Positions 8,928 to 16,611 are shown, counted from the first letter of the stretch. The stretch: DNA of 32,769 nt from CAIKZZ01 sp035524495 (GCA_035524495.1 DATKOR010000018.1:1-32769), one strand, 5' to 3'. The notes: generated by a model from the sequence alone, not told the origin. Translations and numbers: made by a program.

Positions 8928-9729
8928 GGGGATCGAGTGCATCGCGCAGGCCCTCGCCGACGAAGCCGAGCGCGAGCACGGTCGTGACCAGGAACACGCA
9001 CGGCACCAGCAGCATCCACGGCGCCGACTCCATCTCCTGCGCGCCCTGCGCGAGCAGGTTGCCGAGGCTCGCGGCGGGCTCGGCGACGCCCAGGCCCAGG
9101 AACGACAGGAAGCTCTCGAGCAGGATCAGGCCCGGGATGGTCAGCGTCGCGTAGACGAGCACCACGCCCGCGAGGTTCGGGACGACGTGACGCCACAGGA
9201 TCGCGGGCGTCGGGACGCCGGCCGCGACCGCGGCCTCGATGAACTCGAGGCTGCGAAGCCTCAGCGTCTCGGCGCGCACCACGCGCGCCATCGTCAGCCA
9301 GCCGACCGCGCCGATCGCGAGGAACACCGTCGTCGGCTGGCGGCCGAGCACGACGGTGAGCAGGATCACGAAGAACACGTACGGCAGCGAATAGAGCACA
9401 TCGACGAGCCGCATCATCAGCGCATCGATTCGCCCGCCCGCGTAGCCGGCGAGCGCGCCGTAGCCGACGCCGACCACGAGGCTGACCAGCGTCGCGAGGC
9501 CGGCGATCGACAGCGACACGCGAACGCCCGCCAGCGTGCGCACGAACAGGTCGCGGCCGAGCCGGTCGGTACCGAAGAAGTGCCCGGCGGCGAGGCCCGG
9601 CGCCGCGGCCATGCGCGCCCAGTCGAGCTGCTCGACGCGCCAGGGGCTGAAGAACGGCCCGACGATCGCGAGCAGGACGGTCAGGGCGAGGATGCCGAGC
9701 CCGGCGCGGGCGGAGATCCCGAGCCTCAC
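8917..9729 (-). CDS. ABC transporter permease, OppC/DppC type
   Basis: A 270-residue inner-membrane permease. After a first membrane segment (about residues 9-28) comes the conserved HFFGTDRLGRDLFVRTLAGVR motif region, then five further hydrophobic segments. The EAA-like cytoplasmic loop (EAAVAAGVPTPAILWRHVVPN) contacts the ATPases. The start is GTG at 9729 in a GTGA overlap with the upstream permease gene. The family imports di/oligopeptides, nickel or related solutes; the substrate cannot be told here because no binding protein is encoded in the window. Confidence 0.92.
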   Translation of the reverse strand: MRLGISARAGLGILALTVLLAIVGPFFSPWRVEQLDWARMAAAPGLAAGHFFGTDRLGRDLFVRTLAGVRVSLSIAGLATLVSLVVGVGYGALAGYAGGRIDALMMRLVDVLYSLPYVFFVILLTVVLGRQPTTVFLAIGAVGWLTMARVVRAETLRLRSLEFIEAAVAAGVPTPAILWRHVVPNLAGVVLVYATLTIPGLILLESFLSFLGLGVAEPAASLGNLLAQGAQEMESAPWMLLVPCVFLVTTVLALGFVGEGLRDALDPHER

Positions 9730-10658
9730 GTCCGTTCCCCGTGCCGGATGCGCGGGTCGATCAGCCCGTGCAGCAGGTCGACGATGAGATTGAGGCCGAT
9801 CACCAAGAGCGCGTAGACGATGACCTTGCCCATCACGAGCGTGTAGTCGCGGTTGAGCGCGCCCTGCACGAGGAAGCGGCCCATTCCGGGCAGCCCGAAC
9901 ACCGTCTCGACGACCAACGAGCCCGTCAGGATCGCGGCCGCGGCGGGCCCCAGGTAGCCGAGCACGGGCGCGAGCGCCGGCGGCAGCACGTGGCGCAGGA
10001 GCACGACCGCGGGCGCAAGGCCCTTGGCCTCGGCGGTGCGCACGTGGGGCTTCGACAGCACTTCGAGGACGCTCGCGCGCACGAGCCGCATCAGGTACGC
10101 GAGCGTTGGCAGCGCGAGCGCAACCACCGGGAGCACGAGGTCGCTCGCTCGGCCGCGCTCCCAGCCGGCGACCGGCAGCCATCGAAGGTGCACGGCGAAG
10201 AGGAGCGCGAAGACCGGTGCCGTGACGTAGGCCGGGATCGCGATCCCCGCCGCTGCGGCCCCCATCAGCAGGTGATCGAGCGCGCTTCCCCGGCGCACGG
10301 CCGCCCAGACGCCGAGCGGAAGGCCGAGGCCGACCGCGAGTGCGAGCGCGAGCCCGCCGATCGTCAGGCTCACGGGCAGCCCCTCGGCGAGCAGCTCGTT
10401 GACGCTGAAGTCCCGAAGGCGCATCGAGGGCCCGAAGTCGCCGTGCGCGAGCGCGTTCAGGTACTTGAGGTACTGCTCGGCGATCGGCCGGTCGAGGCCG
10501 TAGGCGCGGTCGAGGTTGGCCTTGACCTCCGGGGACAGCGTCTGTTCCTGGTCGAACGGCCCGCCCGGCGCCAGCCGGACCAGGATGAAGGCGAGCGTGA
10601 CGACCGCGAACAGCGTCGGCACGGCGCCCGCGATCCGCGCGAGCGCGTATCTCAGCAA
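9726..10658 (-). CDS. ABC transporter permease, OppB/DppB type
   Basis: A 310-residue inner-membrane permease, first gene of the transporter operon. It opens with MLRYALARIAGAVPTLFAVV, followed by the family motif LVRLAPGGPF and a periplasmic part (YGLDRPIAEQYLKYL). Further membrane helices and an EAA loop (RTAEAKGLAPAVVLLRHVLPP) follow, ending near HGLIDPRIRHG. The start codon appears to be TTG at 10658 with an AGGG about 7 bases upstream; no nearby ATG is in frame. A candidate promoter lies at 10766-10795, leaving a leader of about 100 bases. No substrate-binding protein gene is seen upstream. Confidence 0.92.
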   Translation of the reverse strand: MLRYALARIAGAVPTLFAVVTLAFILVRLAPGGPFDQEQTLSPEVKANLDRAYGLDRPIAEQYLKYLNALAHGDFGPSMRLRDFSVNELLAEGLPVSLTIGGLALALAVGLGLPLGVWAAVRRGSALDHLLMGAAAAGIAIPAYVTAPVFALLFAVHLRWLPVAGWERGRASDLVLPVVALALPTLAYLMRLVRASVLEVLSKPHVRTAEAKGLAPAVVLLRHVLPPALAPVLGYLGPAAAAILTGSLVVETVFGLPGMGRFLVQGALNRDYTLVMGKVIVYALLVIGLNLIVDLLHGLIDPRIRHGERT

Positions 10659-10765
10659 GGCGCGCCCTGCGAGCGGGTGCCGGGGACGGCCGGGCGGGTT
10701 CGGGACGGAATTCGGCGCAACCTAAGGGCCTTTGGGCGTCCTCAGCGCTTTCGCTGGTCGCGGCG

Positions 10766-10795
10766 AGTCTAGGAGAGCGGTCCTGTGCAAGGCAA
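10766..10795 (-). promoter_or_regulatory. candidate sigma70 promoter for the ABC transporter operon
   Basis: On the minus strand TTGCCT (10795-10790) and TAGACT (10771-10766) are separated by 18 bases. Both hexamers match the consensus at four of six positions. It lies upstream of the OppB-like gene and downstream of the minus-strand terminator, a sensible place for a new transcription start. Read by eye only. Confidence 0.35.
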
Positions 10796-10823
10796 CGGAG
10801 CGCCGGCACCCGTCCCCGCCCGG

Positions 10824-10855
10824 AAAAAAAGAAAGCGGCCTCAGGCACCGCTTTC
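10824..10855 (-). terminator. Rho-independent terminator on the minus strand
   Basis: GAAAGCGG (10831-10838) and CCGCTTTC (10848-10855) form a perfect 8-base-pair stem around a 9-base loop. On the minus strand it is followed by a T-rich run (CTTTCTTTTTTTCC). The plus strand lacks a T-run after the stem, so termination is directional. It protects the transporter operon from transcripts entering from upstream. Confidence 0.8.
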
Positions 10856-10856
10856 G

Positions 10857-11000
10857 TCACGCGCCTATCAGCCCCCGGGGCCGACCGGCGCTCCCCTCGC
10901 GCTCCGCATTCTGATTCTTGTTAGCGGCGGAACGAGTACAACTGGCGGGCGACCCTAGCAAAGGCTCCCCGGCCCCATCAAGCTGCAGCGCAGTAAGCAC
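10857..11000 (-). CDS. possible small ORF (47 codons) or small RNA ending at the terminator
   Basis: A minus-strand frame from GTG at 11000 reads VLTALQLDGAGEPLL..., contains CTRSAANKNQNAERE and stops at 10857, one base before the terminator stem. I do not recognise the product and see no Shine-Dalgarno or convincing promoter. The only strong argument that something is transcribed here is the terminator itself. It could equally be a non-coding RNA or the tail of an antisense transcript to the etf leader. Confidence 0.22.
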   Translation of the reverse strand: MLTALQLDGAGEPLLGSPASCTRSAANKNQNAEREGSAGRPRGLIGA

Positions 11001-11091
11001 GAGGTCCCACGGTACGCCCGCCGTGCCTCTGCGCGGGGACGCGCGCGCCCACCCGCTGCGCTACGCCGCATCCGGACGGGGTCGTTCTGGA

Positions 11092-11120
11092 TTGACACCC
11101 GGGGGCGTTTTGCATAGCGT
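11092..11120 (+). promoter_or_regulatory. sigma70-type promoter of etfBA
   Basis: A perfect TTGACA (11092-11097) is followed after 17 bases by TAGCGT (11115-11120), which keeps the key TA...T positions. The predicted start near 11127 gives a leader of about 33 bases with GGAG nine bases before the etfB ATG. Confidence 0.6.
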
Positions 11121-11159
11121 GCCGCGACGCAAAAAAAGCCGTTCGCGGAGCCTCATCGC

Positions 11160-11909
11160 ATGCGCAAGATCCTGGTCGGGGTGAAACGGGTCGTCGACTA
11201 CAACGTCAGGGTCCGGGTCAAGCCCGACGGCTCCGGCGTCGTCACCGACGGCGTCAAGATGAGCGTCAATCCCTTCGACGAGATTGCGCTCGAGGAAGCG
11301 CTCAGGATCCGCGAGCGCGGCGAGGCGAGCGAGGTCGTCGCGGTCAGCATCGGACCCGACGACGCGCAGCAGCAGCTGCGCACGGCGCTCGCGATGGGCG
11401 CCGATCGCGCGATCCTCGTGAAGACCGACAAGCTCATCGAGCCGCTGACCGCGGCGCAGGTGCTGCTCGCGATCGTGCGCAAGGAGAACCCGGACCTCGT
11501 GATCGTCGGCAAGCAGGCGATCGACGACGACGCGGCGCAGACCGCGCCGATGCTCGCGGCGCTCTGGGACCGGCCGCAGGCGACGTTCTGCTCGAAGCTC
11601 GAGATCAAGGGCGCGAGCGCCACGATCGTGCGCGAGGTCGACGCGGGCCTCGAGACGATCGAGATCGACCTCCCGGCGGTGATCAGTGCCGACCTGCGGC
11701 TCAACGAGCCGCGCTACGTGAAGCTGCCGGACATCATGAAGGCGAAGAAGAAACCGCTCGACGTCGTCGAGCTCGCCTCGCTCGGGGTCAGCGCCGAGCC
11801 CGGGCTGAAGCCGGTGCTCACCGAGCCGCCGAAGCCGCGCTCGAAGGGCATCATGGTCAAGGACGTCGCCGAACTCGTCGACGCGCTCAAGAAGAAGGGG
11901 CTCGTCTGA
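11160..11909 (+). CDS. etfB: electron transfer flavoprotein subunit beta
   Basis: A 249-residue ETF beta subunit of normal length. It begins MRKILVGVKRVVDYNVRVRV and has the beta-subunit hallmarks GKQAIDDDAAQTAPMLAALW (about 120-139) and VISADLRLNEPRYVKLPDIM with the following KAKKKP. The subunit binds AMP and docks acyl-CoA dehydrogenases; with EtfA it carries electrons from flavin dehydrogenases to ETF-ubiquinone oxidoreductase. GGAG nine bases upstream supports the ATG. The stop overlaps the etfA start by one base (TGATG). No ETF dehydrogenase or acyl-CoA dehydrogenase is adjacent. Confidence 0.97.
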   Translation: MRKILVGVKRVVDYNVRVRVKPDGSGVVTDGVKMSVNPFDEIALEEALRIRERGEASEVVAVSIGPDDAQQQLRTALAMGADRAILVKTDKLIEPLTAAQVLLAIVRKENPDLVIVGKQAIDDDAAQTAPMLAALWDRPQATFCSKLEIKGASATIVREVDAGLETIEIDLPAVISADLRLNEPRYVKLPDIMKAKKKPLDVVELASLGVSAEPGLKPVLTEPPKPRSKGIMVKDVAELVDALKKKGLV

Positions 11910-12853
11910 TGAGCAAGATCCTCGTCATCGCCGAACACGACGGCAAGAAGCTGAACCAGGCCACCGCGCGCTGCGTCACCTGCGCCAAGCAGATCCCGGG
12001 CGCCGAGGTGACGGTCGCGGTGTTCGCGGCCGATCCCGCCGCGGTCGCCGCCCAGGCCGCCGCGCTCGCCGGCGTCGCGCGCGTCGTGACGATCGCCGCA
12101 GCCCACAACGCGCACGCGCTCGCCGCCGTGCTCGCGCCGCAGGTCGTCAAGCTCGCCGCCGACTACACGCACCTGCTCGGCGCCTCGACAGCCTTCGGCA
12201 AGGACCTGATGCCGCGCGTCGCGGCACTGCTCGGCGTGCCGCAGATCTCCGACGCGATGTCGGTCGAGGGCGCCTACAAGTTCAAGCGCCCGACCTACGC
12301 CGGCAACGCGATCGTCACGCTCGAGGCGCCGGCCGACCGCAAGGTCGTCGCGACGGTCCGCAGCGCCTCGTTCGAGGCGGCGGGTACCGGCGGCTCCGCG
12401 CCGGTCAGCGCCGTCGCGCTCGACGTCGCGGTCCCGGGCCACACGCGCTTCGTCTCGATCAGCGCCGCGACCTCGGACCGGCCCGACCTCGCCTCGGCGC
12501 CGAAGGTCGTCTCGGGCGGGCGCGCGCTCGGCAGCAAGGAGAATTTCGACCTCATCTTCAAGCTCGCCGAGAAGATGGGGGCGGCGGTCGGCGCCTCGCG
12601 CGCCGCGGTCGATGCCGGCTACGCGCCGAACGAGCTGCAAGTCGGCCAGACGGGCAAGATCATCGCGCCGGAGCTCTACGTCGCGATCGGCATCTCGGGC
12701 GCGATCCAGCACCTGACCGGCATCAAGGACGCCAAGACCATCGTCGCGATCAACAAGGACGGCGAGGCGCCGATCTTCGAGGTCGCGGACTTCGGACTGG
12801 TGGGCGATCTCTTCCAGATCGTCCCGGAGCTCGAGAAGAGCCTCGGCAAGTGA
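11909..12853 (+). CDS. etfA: electron transfer flavoprotein subunit alpha
   Basis: A 314-residue ETF alpha subunit. The N-terminal domain starts MSKILVIAEHDGKKLNQATA. The C-terminal FAD domain shows VVSGGRALGSKENF, then GQTGKIIAPELYVAIGISGA and IQHLTGIKDAKTIVAINKD, and closes with EVADFGLVGDLFQIVPELEK, all diagnostic. It holds the FAD that takes electrons from acyl-CoA dehydrogenases. The one-base overlap with etfB indicates coupled synthesis of the 1:1 heterodimer. A GC hairpin follows the stop codon. Confidence 0.97.
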   Translation: MSKILVIAEHDGKKLNQATARCVTCAKQIPGAEVTVAVFAADPAAVAAQAAALAGVARVVTIAAAHNAHALAAVLAPQVVKLAADYTHLLGASTAFGKDLMPRVAALLGVPQISDAMSVEGAYKFKRPTYAGNAIVTLEAPADRKVVATVRSASFEAAGTGGSAPVSAVALDVAVPGHTRFVSISAATSDRPDLASAPKVVSGGRALGSKENFDLIFKLAEKMGAAVGASRAAVDAGYAPNELQVGQTGKIIAPELYVAIGISGAIQHLTGIKDAKTIVAINKDGEAPIFEVADFGLVGDLFQIVPELEKSLGK

Positions 12854-12859
12854 GCGGGC

Positions 12860-12880
12860 GGCGGGCCGAGCGCGCCCGCC
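12860..12880 (+). terminator. GC-rich hairpin after etfA, weak terminator candidate
   Basis: GGCGGGC (12860-12866) and GCCCGCC (12874-12880) form a perfect 7-base-pair stem with a 7-base loop just after the etfA stop. No T-run follows, so it may only protect the 3' end. A second small inverted repeat, CCTTT...AAAGG (12916-12932), lies downstream in an AT-rich patch between the convergent genes. Confidence 0.3.
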
Positions 12881-12978
12881 ATCTCCTCCGAAATGATCGA
12901 GAATGGCCGCGCAGTCCTTTGTTTAATAAAGGGCAAGAGGCGCCCGGCACTTAAAGTAGTTTCGAGGTTGTCCCCGGG

Positions 12979-13263
12979 CTAGTGAGCCGCCGGCGCGCTC
13001 GCGGGTTCGGCCCGGGACGCGTCCTTTGGTGCCGGCGCAGGGGCCGCGCCGTCCTTCGGGGGCGGCTCCATCGCGCGCGCGACGTCGCGCTGGTGGCTCC
13101 AGCCACCCCACGTCACGAGCGCGAGCGCGCCCAGGAGCAGCGCGATCGCGCCGAGCGCGATCGCGACCGCCCAGTCCTGCCAGCCCACCTCGAATCTCGA
13201 TCGCCTGCGCATCTGCCGGTTGCGGGCCGGTTGCCGTGGCCGCCCGTTCCCAGATTCCTCCAT
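12979..13263 (-). CDS. small single-pass membrane protein, unknown function
   Basis: A 94-residue protein starting MEESGNGRPRQPARNRQMRR. A basic N-terminus precedes one strong membrane helix (about residues 29-50, AVAIALGAIALLLGALALV), followed by an Ala/Pro-rich C-terminal tail with PAPAP. This is a one-helix inner-membrane anchor with a disordered tail. An in-frame ATG at 13284 would add seven residues and sit almost on the divergent NnrU gene; neither start has a clear Shine-Dalgarno. It converges on etfA. I do not recognise the family. Confidence 0.6.
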   Translation of the reverse strand: MEESGNGRPRQPARNRQMRRRSRFEVGWQDWAVAIALGAIALLLGALALVTWGGWSHQRDVARAMEPPPKDGAAPAPAPKDASRAEPASAPAAH

Positions 13264-13311
13264 TTGCGGGCGCTCAGGTAGCATGCCTTGGACATAATCC
13301 GGGAGGCGCCC

Positions 13312-13884
13312 GTGCAGGCACTCATCGCAGGGCTCGTCGTCTTCCTCGGCATCCACTCGATCCGGATCGTCGCCCCGGCGCTGCGGGACGCGCTCGCGGC
13401 CCGGCTCGGTGAGTGGCCTTGGAAGGGCCTCTATTCGCTCGTGGCGGCCGCGGGCCTCTATGGGGTGGTCGTTGGGTTCGCCGCTTCGCGCGCCGCGCCT
13501 GTCGTCCTGTACGCGCCCCCGCCGGCGCTGCGCGTCGCGGCGCTCGTCCTGATGGTGCCGGTGTTCCCGATGCTGCTCGCCGCGTACCTTCCGGGCCACC
13601 TGCAGACGCGCCTGAAGTACCCGCTCCTCGCCGCGACCAAGACCTGGGCGCTCGCCCACCTGCTCGCCAACGGGCGCCTCGCGGACGTGCTGCTGTTCGG
13701 CGGCTTTCTCGCCTGGGCGGTGGCCGACCGGATCGCGGTCGGCCGGCGCCCGCGCCCGCCGGTGCCGGGGCTCCCGGGCGGGCGCTTCAACGATGCGATC
13801 GCGGTCGCGGGCGGCCTCGCGCTCTACGCCGCGTTCGTGCTCGCCTGGCACGTGCGGCTGTTCGGCGTCTCGCCGCTGCCCTGA
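13312..13884 (+). CDS. NnrU-family integral membrane protein
   Basis: A 190-residue protein with about five to six hydrophobic segments. Family marks are the N-terminal FLGIHSIRIVAPALRDAL, the GEWPWKGLYSLVAAAGL segment and KYPLLAATKTWALAHLLANG. NnrU proteins were first noted near denitrification genes and are related to the plant zeta-carotene isomerase Z-ISO, which binds haem; their bacterial role is poorly defined. The GTG at 13312 has GGGAGG five bases upstream, a better choice than the in-frame TTG at 13288. No nitrogen-oxide genes are nearby, so a denitrification role is not supported by context. Confidence 0.85.
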   Translation: MQALIAGLVVFLGIHSIRIVAPALRDALAARLGEWPWKGLYSLVAAAGLYGVVVGFAASRAAPVVLYAPPPALRVAALVLMVPVFPMLLAAYLPGHLQTRLKYPLLAATKTWALAHLLANGRLADVLLFGGFLAWAVADRIAVGRRPRPPVPGLPGGRFNDAIAVAGGLALYAAFVLAWHVRLFGVSPLP

Positions 13885-13902
13885 GCCGACCCGCGCGGCC
13901 GG

Positions 13903-14385
13903 CTAGAGCTGCCCGAGCACGAAGTCGGCGGCGCTGACCCGAAACTCGCCGGCGTTCTCGACATTGAGGTGCGTGACGACGCCGTCCTTGGCGACGAGCG
14001 CGAAGCGCTTGCCGCGCGTACCCATGCCAAAGCCGCTCGCGTCGAGCTCGAGCCCGAGCGCACGGGAGAAGTCGGCGTTGCCGTCGGCGAGCATCAGCAC
14101 CTTGTCGCCGACGTTGCTGGCCTTGCCCCACGCGTCCATGACGAACACGTCGTTGACAGCGAGGCAGGCGACCGTGTCGACGCCCTTCGACTTCAGCTTG
14201 TCGATGTTTTGCAGGAATCCCGGCAGGTGCTTCGCGTGGCAGGTGGGCGTGAAGGCCCCGGGCACCGAGAACAGCACCACCCGCTTACCCTTGAAGATCT
14301 CGTCCGTCGAGATGTTCGCGGGCCCGTCCTTGGTCATGTGCTTGAGCGTCGCCGCAGGAATCCGCTCGCCCACCTTGATCGTCAT
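13903..14385 (-). CDS. Prx5-type peroxiredoxin
   Basis: A 160-residue peroxiredoxin with the active-site motif VPGAFTPTCHAKHLPGF; the peroxidatic cysteine is Cys49. A second cysteine, Cys74, sits where human PRDX5 has Cys72, but there is no C-terminal resolving cysteine, so it probably needs a glutaredoxin or thiol partner. It reduces hydrogen peroxide and organic hydroperoxides in the cytosol. AGGGGG six bases before the ATG supports the start. It converges with nnrU (18-base gap) and follows the lipoprotein gene. Confidence 0.93.
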   Translation of the reverse strand: MTIKVGERIPAATLKHMTKDGPANISTDEIFKGKRVVLFSVPGAFTPTCHAKHLPGFLQNIDKLKSKGVDTVACLAVNDVFVMDAWGKASNVGDKVLMLADGNADFSRALGLELDASGFGMGTRGKRFALVAKDGVVTHLNVENAGEFRVSAADFVLGQL

Positions 14386-14461
14386 GGCTGTCCCCCTGCC
14401 TGTGGATCCGAAAGGAAGGGGGATTCTAGCGGCTGCGCGCGCGGCCGGGGCGCCGTTCGCG

Positions 14462-15490
14462 TCAGCGGCGGTCGCCCTCGCGCTCTTCCCTGTCCTTGTC
14501 CTTCTTGCGCCTCTGCTCCTTGTCCTCGGGCTTGGCCGGCTGCGGCCTCGCGGCCTTCGGCGCCTCGGCCTGCGGATGCGGTGCCGGGTGCGGCTCTGCC
14601 GCGTGCGGGGGCGGCGCCTGGGTGCGCGGCGGCTCCTCGGCGACCGGGCGCATCGGCATCGTCTGCATCGCGGGATGCGGACGGTCCTCGTGCGGCCGGT
14701 CCTCGCGACCGGCCGGGGCCGAGGGCGGCACGGCGCGCGTGGCGGGCGCCGCCGCGAACGCGCTCGGGCTCTGGGTCGCAGCGATCGGCGGATGGCCCTG
14801 GTTGTGCTGGGCGAAGAACGACGGGTTCGCGCGTGCATCGTCGCGGTGCTTGACCTGCATCGGCGCCGGCGCGACGTGCGGGGCGCGCTCGGCCTCGCGC
14901 TCGGCCTCGCTCGGCTGCCAGCGCGTGCCGCCGGGGCCGCCCGCGTAGGAGACGCGCGTGTTGTTGACGACGGTGTTGTTGACGGTCGTGTTGTTGACGA
15001 TGGTCACGTTGTTGACGACCGTCTCGCGATACACGTTGTGCACGTTCACGACGTTGACGTTCGAGACGGCCGTGTTGTAGTGGAACTCGTTGTTGACCCA
15101 GCGGCCGCCCGCGTAGCCCGTGCCGACGTAGCCCGCGCCGTAGTTGATGCCGCCGTAGTAGCCGACGCGCGGGCCCCAGTAGCCTTCGTGGAAGACGTAC
15201 GCGCCGCCGACGAAACCCCAGTAGCCGGGCGTCCACAGGAGCCCGACCCGCGGCGGCATCACCCACGTCCCCGGCACCCAGAAGTAGCCGCCGGCGCCGT
15301 AGTGCCAGTAGCCGGGCGTCCACAGGTAGCCCTCGCCCGGGCACGGCGGCTGCTCGTAGACCGGCAGCGGCGGCGGCGCAACTTCGACGCGCACGACGGC
15401 GACGGGCTCGGGGGCGACCGGTTGCACGACGCAGCCGGCAAGACCGAGGGCACAGACGAGCGCGCACAGCGAACGGGCGAGGACGGTCAC
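14462..15490 (-). CDS. YXWGXW-repeat lipoprotein with Asn-rich tract
   Basis: A 342-residue exported protein. The N-terminus has a signal peptide ending in the lipobox LAGC (Cys20). Residues about 55-110 hold repeated aromatic units (YLWTPGYWHYGAGGYFWVPG, LLWTPGYWGF, EGYWGPRVGYYGG), the pattern of the WXXGXW/YXWGXW family. Residues about 143-178 are a repetitive Asn/Val/Thr stretch (NNVTIVNNTTVNNTVVNNT). The C-terminal half is low-complexity, rich in Pro, Ala and His, ending in a highly charged tail. The chosen GTG at 15490 has GGGAG five bases upstream, whereas longer starts would bury the signal peptide. Function unknown; probably envelope-associated. Confidence 0.8.
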   Translation of the reverse strand: MTVLARSLCALVCALGLAGCVVQPVAPEPVAVVRVEVAPPPLPVYEQPPCPGEGYLWTPGYWHYGAGGYFWVPGTWVMPPRVGLLWTPGYWGFVGGAYVFHEGYWGPRVGYYGGINYGAGYVGTGYAGGRWVNNEFHYNTAVSNVNVVNVHNVYRETVVNNVTIVNNTTVNNTVVNNTRVSYAGGPGGTRWQPSEAEREAERAPHVAPAPMQVKHRDDARANPSFFAQHNQGHPPIAATQSPSAFAAAPATRAVPPSAPAGREDRPHEDRPHPAMQTMPMRPVAEEPPRTQAPPPHAAEPHPAPHPQAEAPKAARPQPAKPEDKEQRRKKDKDREEREGDRR

Positions 15491-15609
15491 GGTAGCTCCC
15501 TTAGGCAGGTTCCGGGCGGGCTGCAGCGGCCCGAGCATCGCGGTCGCGGCGCCTCGCCTCAAGTGTCAGAGCGCCCAACTGTGACGCGCGCCGACTGGGT
15601 GAACGGAAA

Positions 15610-16542
15610 TTAACCCGTCGTCCGCGCGGCGGCGCCCGCCTTCGGGAAGCTGCCGGCCTTGACGAGTGCGCCCGGCACCGTGCGCCCGAGCCGCTCCTCG
15701 AGCCAGCGGCCGGTCGCGATCAGCGCCTCGAGATCGACGCCGGTCTGGATCCCCATCCGGGTCAGCAGGTACAGCAGGTCCTCGGTCGGGATGTTGCCGG
15801 TCGCGGCCGGCGCGAACGGGCAGCCGCCGATGCCGCCGATGCTGGCGTCGAGGACCGTGACGCCCGCGACGACGGCCGCGTAGGCGTTCGCGATCCCGGT
15901 GTTGCGCGTGTTGTGGAAGTGGCAGCGCAGCCTCAGGTTCGGCAGCGCCTCGCGCACGCGCGCGACGAGCTCCGTCACCTGGCTCGGGACGCCGGCGCCG
16001 ATCGTGTCGGCGAGCGCGACCTCGAGGGGCGCGGACTCGGCGAGGCGCCGGACGACCTCGACGACGCGCGCGACCGGCACCTCGCCCTCGAACGGGCAGC
16101 CGAAGGCGGTCGACACCGTCACCTGCGCGCGCAGGCCCGCCGCGCGCGCCGCGGTCGCGATGTCGTGCCACGCGGCGATCGACTCGTCGGTGCTCGCGCC
16201 CTGATTGCGCTCGTTGAAGGCGTTGCTGGCCGCGACCGCCATGCCGATCTCGGTGCAGCCGGCGGCGGCCGCGCGCTCGTAGCCGCGCCGGTTGAGCACC
16301 AGGCCTACGTACTCGACGTCGGGGCGGCGCGGCAGCGCCGCGAGCACCGCCTCGGCGTCCGCCATCTGCGGCACGCGCTTCGGGTTCACGAAGCTCGCGA
16401 CCTCGATGCGCCTAAGTCCCGTCGCGAGCGCGCGCGTGATGAACTCGACCTTGGTCGCGGTCGGCATCACGCCGGGCTCGTTCTGCAGGCCATCGCGCGG
16501 CCCGACTTCAACGATTTCGACGGCGGCGGGCAGGGCGCTCAC
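15610..16542 (-). CDS. mvaB: hydroxymethylglutaryl-CoA lyase
   Basis: A 310-residue member of the DRE-TIM metallolyases with HMG-CoA lyase marks: EVGPRDGLQNEP (Arg16, Asp17), metal ligands in CHFHNTRNTG, and the catalytic-cysteine loop GGIGGCPFAPAATGNIPTED. The reaction splits HMG-CoA into acetyl-CoA and acetoacetate, the last step of leucine breakdown. The GTG at 16542 has GAGGAG four bases upstream. It is divergent from a type III CoA-transferase, so the lyase may act on a 3-hydroxy-acyl-CoA made by that enzyme; a related substrate is therefore possible. Confidence 0.9.
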   Translation of the reverse strand: MSALPAAVEIVEVGPRDGLQNEPGVMPTATKVEFITRALATGLRRIEVASFVNPKRVPQMADAEAVLAALPRRPDVEYVGLVLNRRGYERAAAAGCTEIGMAVAASNAFNERNQGASTDESIAAWHDIATAARAAGLRAQVTVSTAFGCPFEGEVPVARVVEVVRRLAESAPLEVALADTIGAGVPSQVTELVARVREALPNLRLRCHFHNTRNTGIANAYAAVVAGVTVLDASIGGIGGCPFAPAATGNIPTEDLLYLLTRMGIQTGVDLEALIATGRWLEERLGRTVPGALVKAGSFPKAGAAARTTG

Positions 16543-16564
16543 GGAACTCCTCGCGGAAGGGCTA

Positions 16565-16594
16565 ATTGTACCGTCGAACGCCGCCCTGCCCCAA
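16565..16594 (-). promoter_or_regulatory. candidate promoter of the HMG-CoA lyase gene
   Basis: On the minus strand TTGGGG (16594-16589) and TACAAT (16570-16565) are 18 bases apart. The -10 element matches five of six consensus positions. It lies back to back with the CoA-transferase promoter. Confidence 0.45.
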
Positions 16595-16611
16595 CCGCGC
16601 CCGGTGCTTGC

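Larger units (their letters stand above)
10659..11159. other. 501-base intergenic region between divergent transporter and etfBA operons
   Basis: It holds a candidate minus-strand promoter (10766-10795), a strong minus-strand terminator (10824-10855), a possible 47-codon minus-strand ORF ending just before that terminator (10857-11000), and the etf promoter (11092-11120). A plus-strand reading frame also crosses 10918-11184, but it overlaps the etfB start and looks random. The stretch 10900-10975 is less GC-biased than the coding DNA on either side. Confidence 0.6.

Noticed and set aside
10900..10990. Possible tRNA, tmRNA or 6S RNA in the transporter-etf intergenic region
   Set aside because: No TTCGA-type T-loop, no CCA-proximal acceptor stem, no tmRNA tag-like ANDENY reading frame, and no long closing stem as in 6S RNA.
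10918..11184. 88-codon plus-strand frame overlapping the etfB start
   Set aside because: It runs over the etf promoter and start codon, has no Shine-Dalgarno and no recognisable sequence.
14935..15075. GTTGTTGAC-like repeated units resembling a short tandem array or CRISPR
   Set aside because: The repeats are imperfect, in frame and encode the Asn-Val-Thr tract of the lipoprotein; no spacer structure exists.
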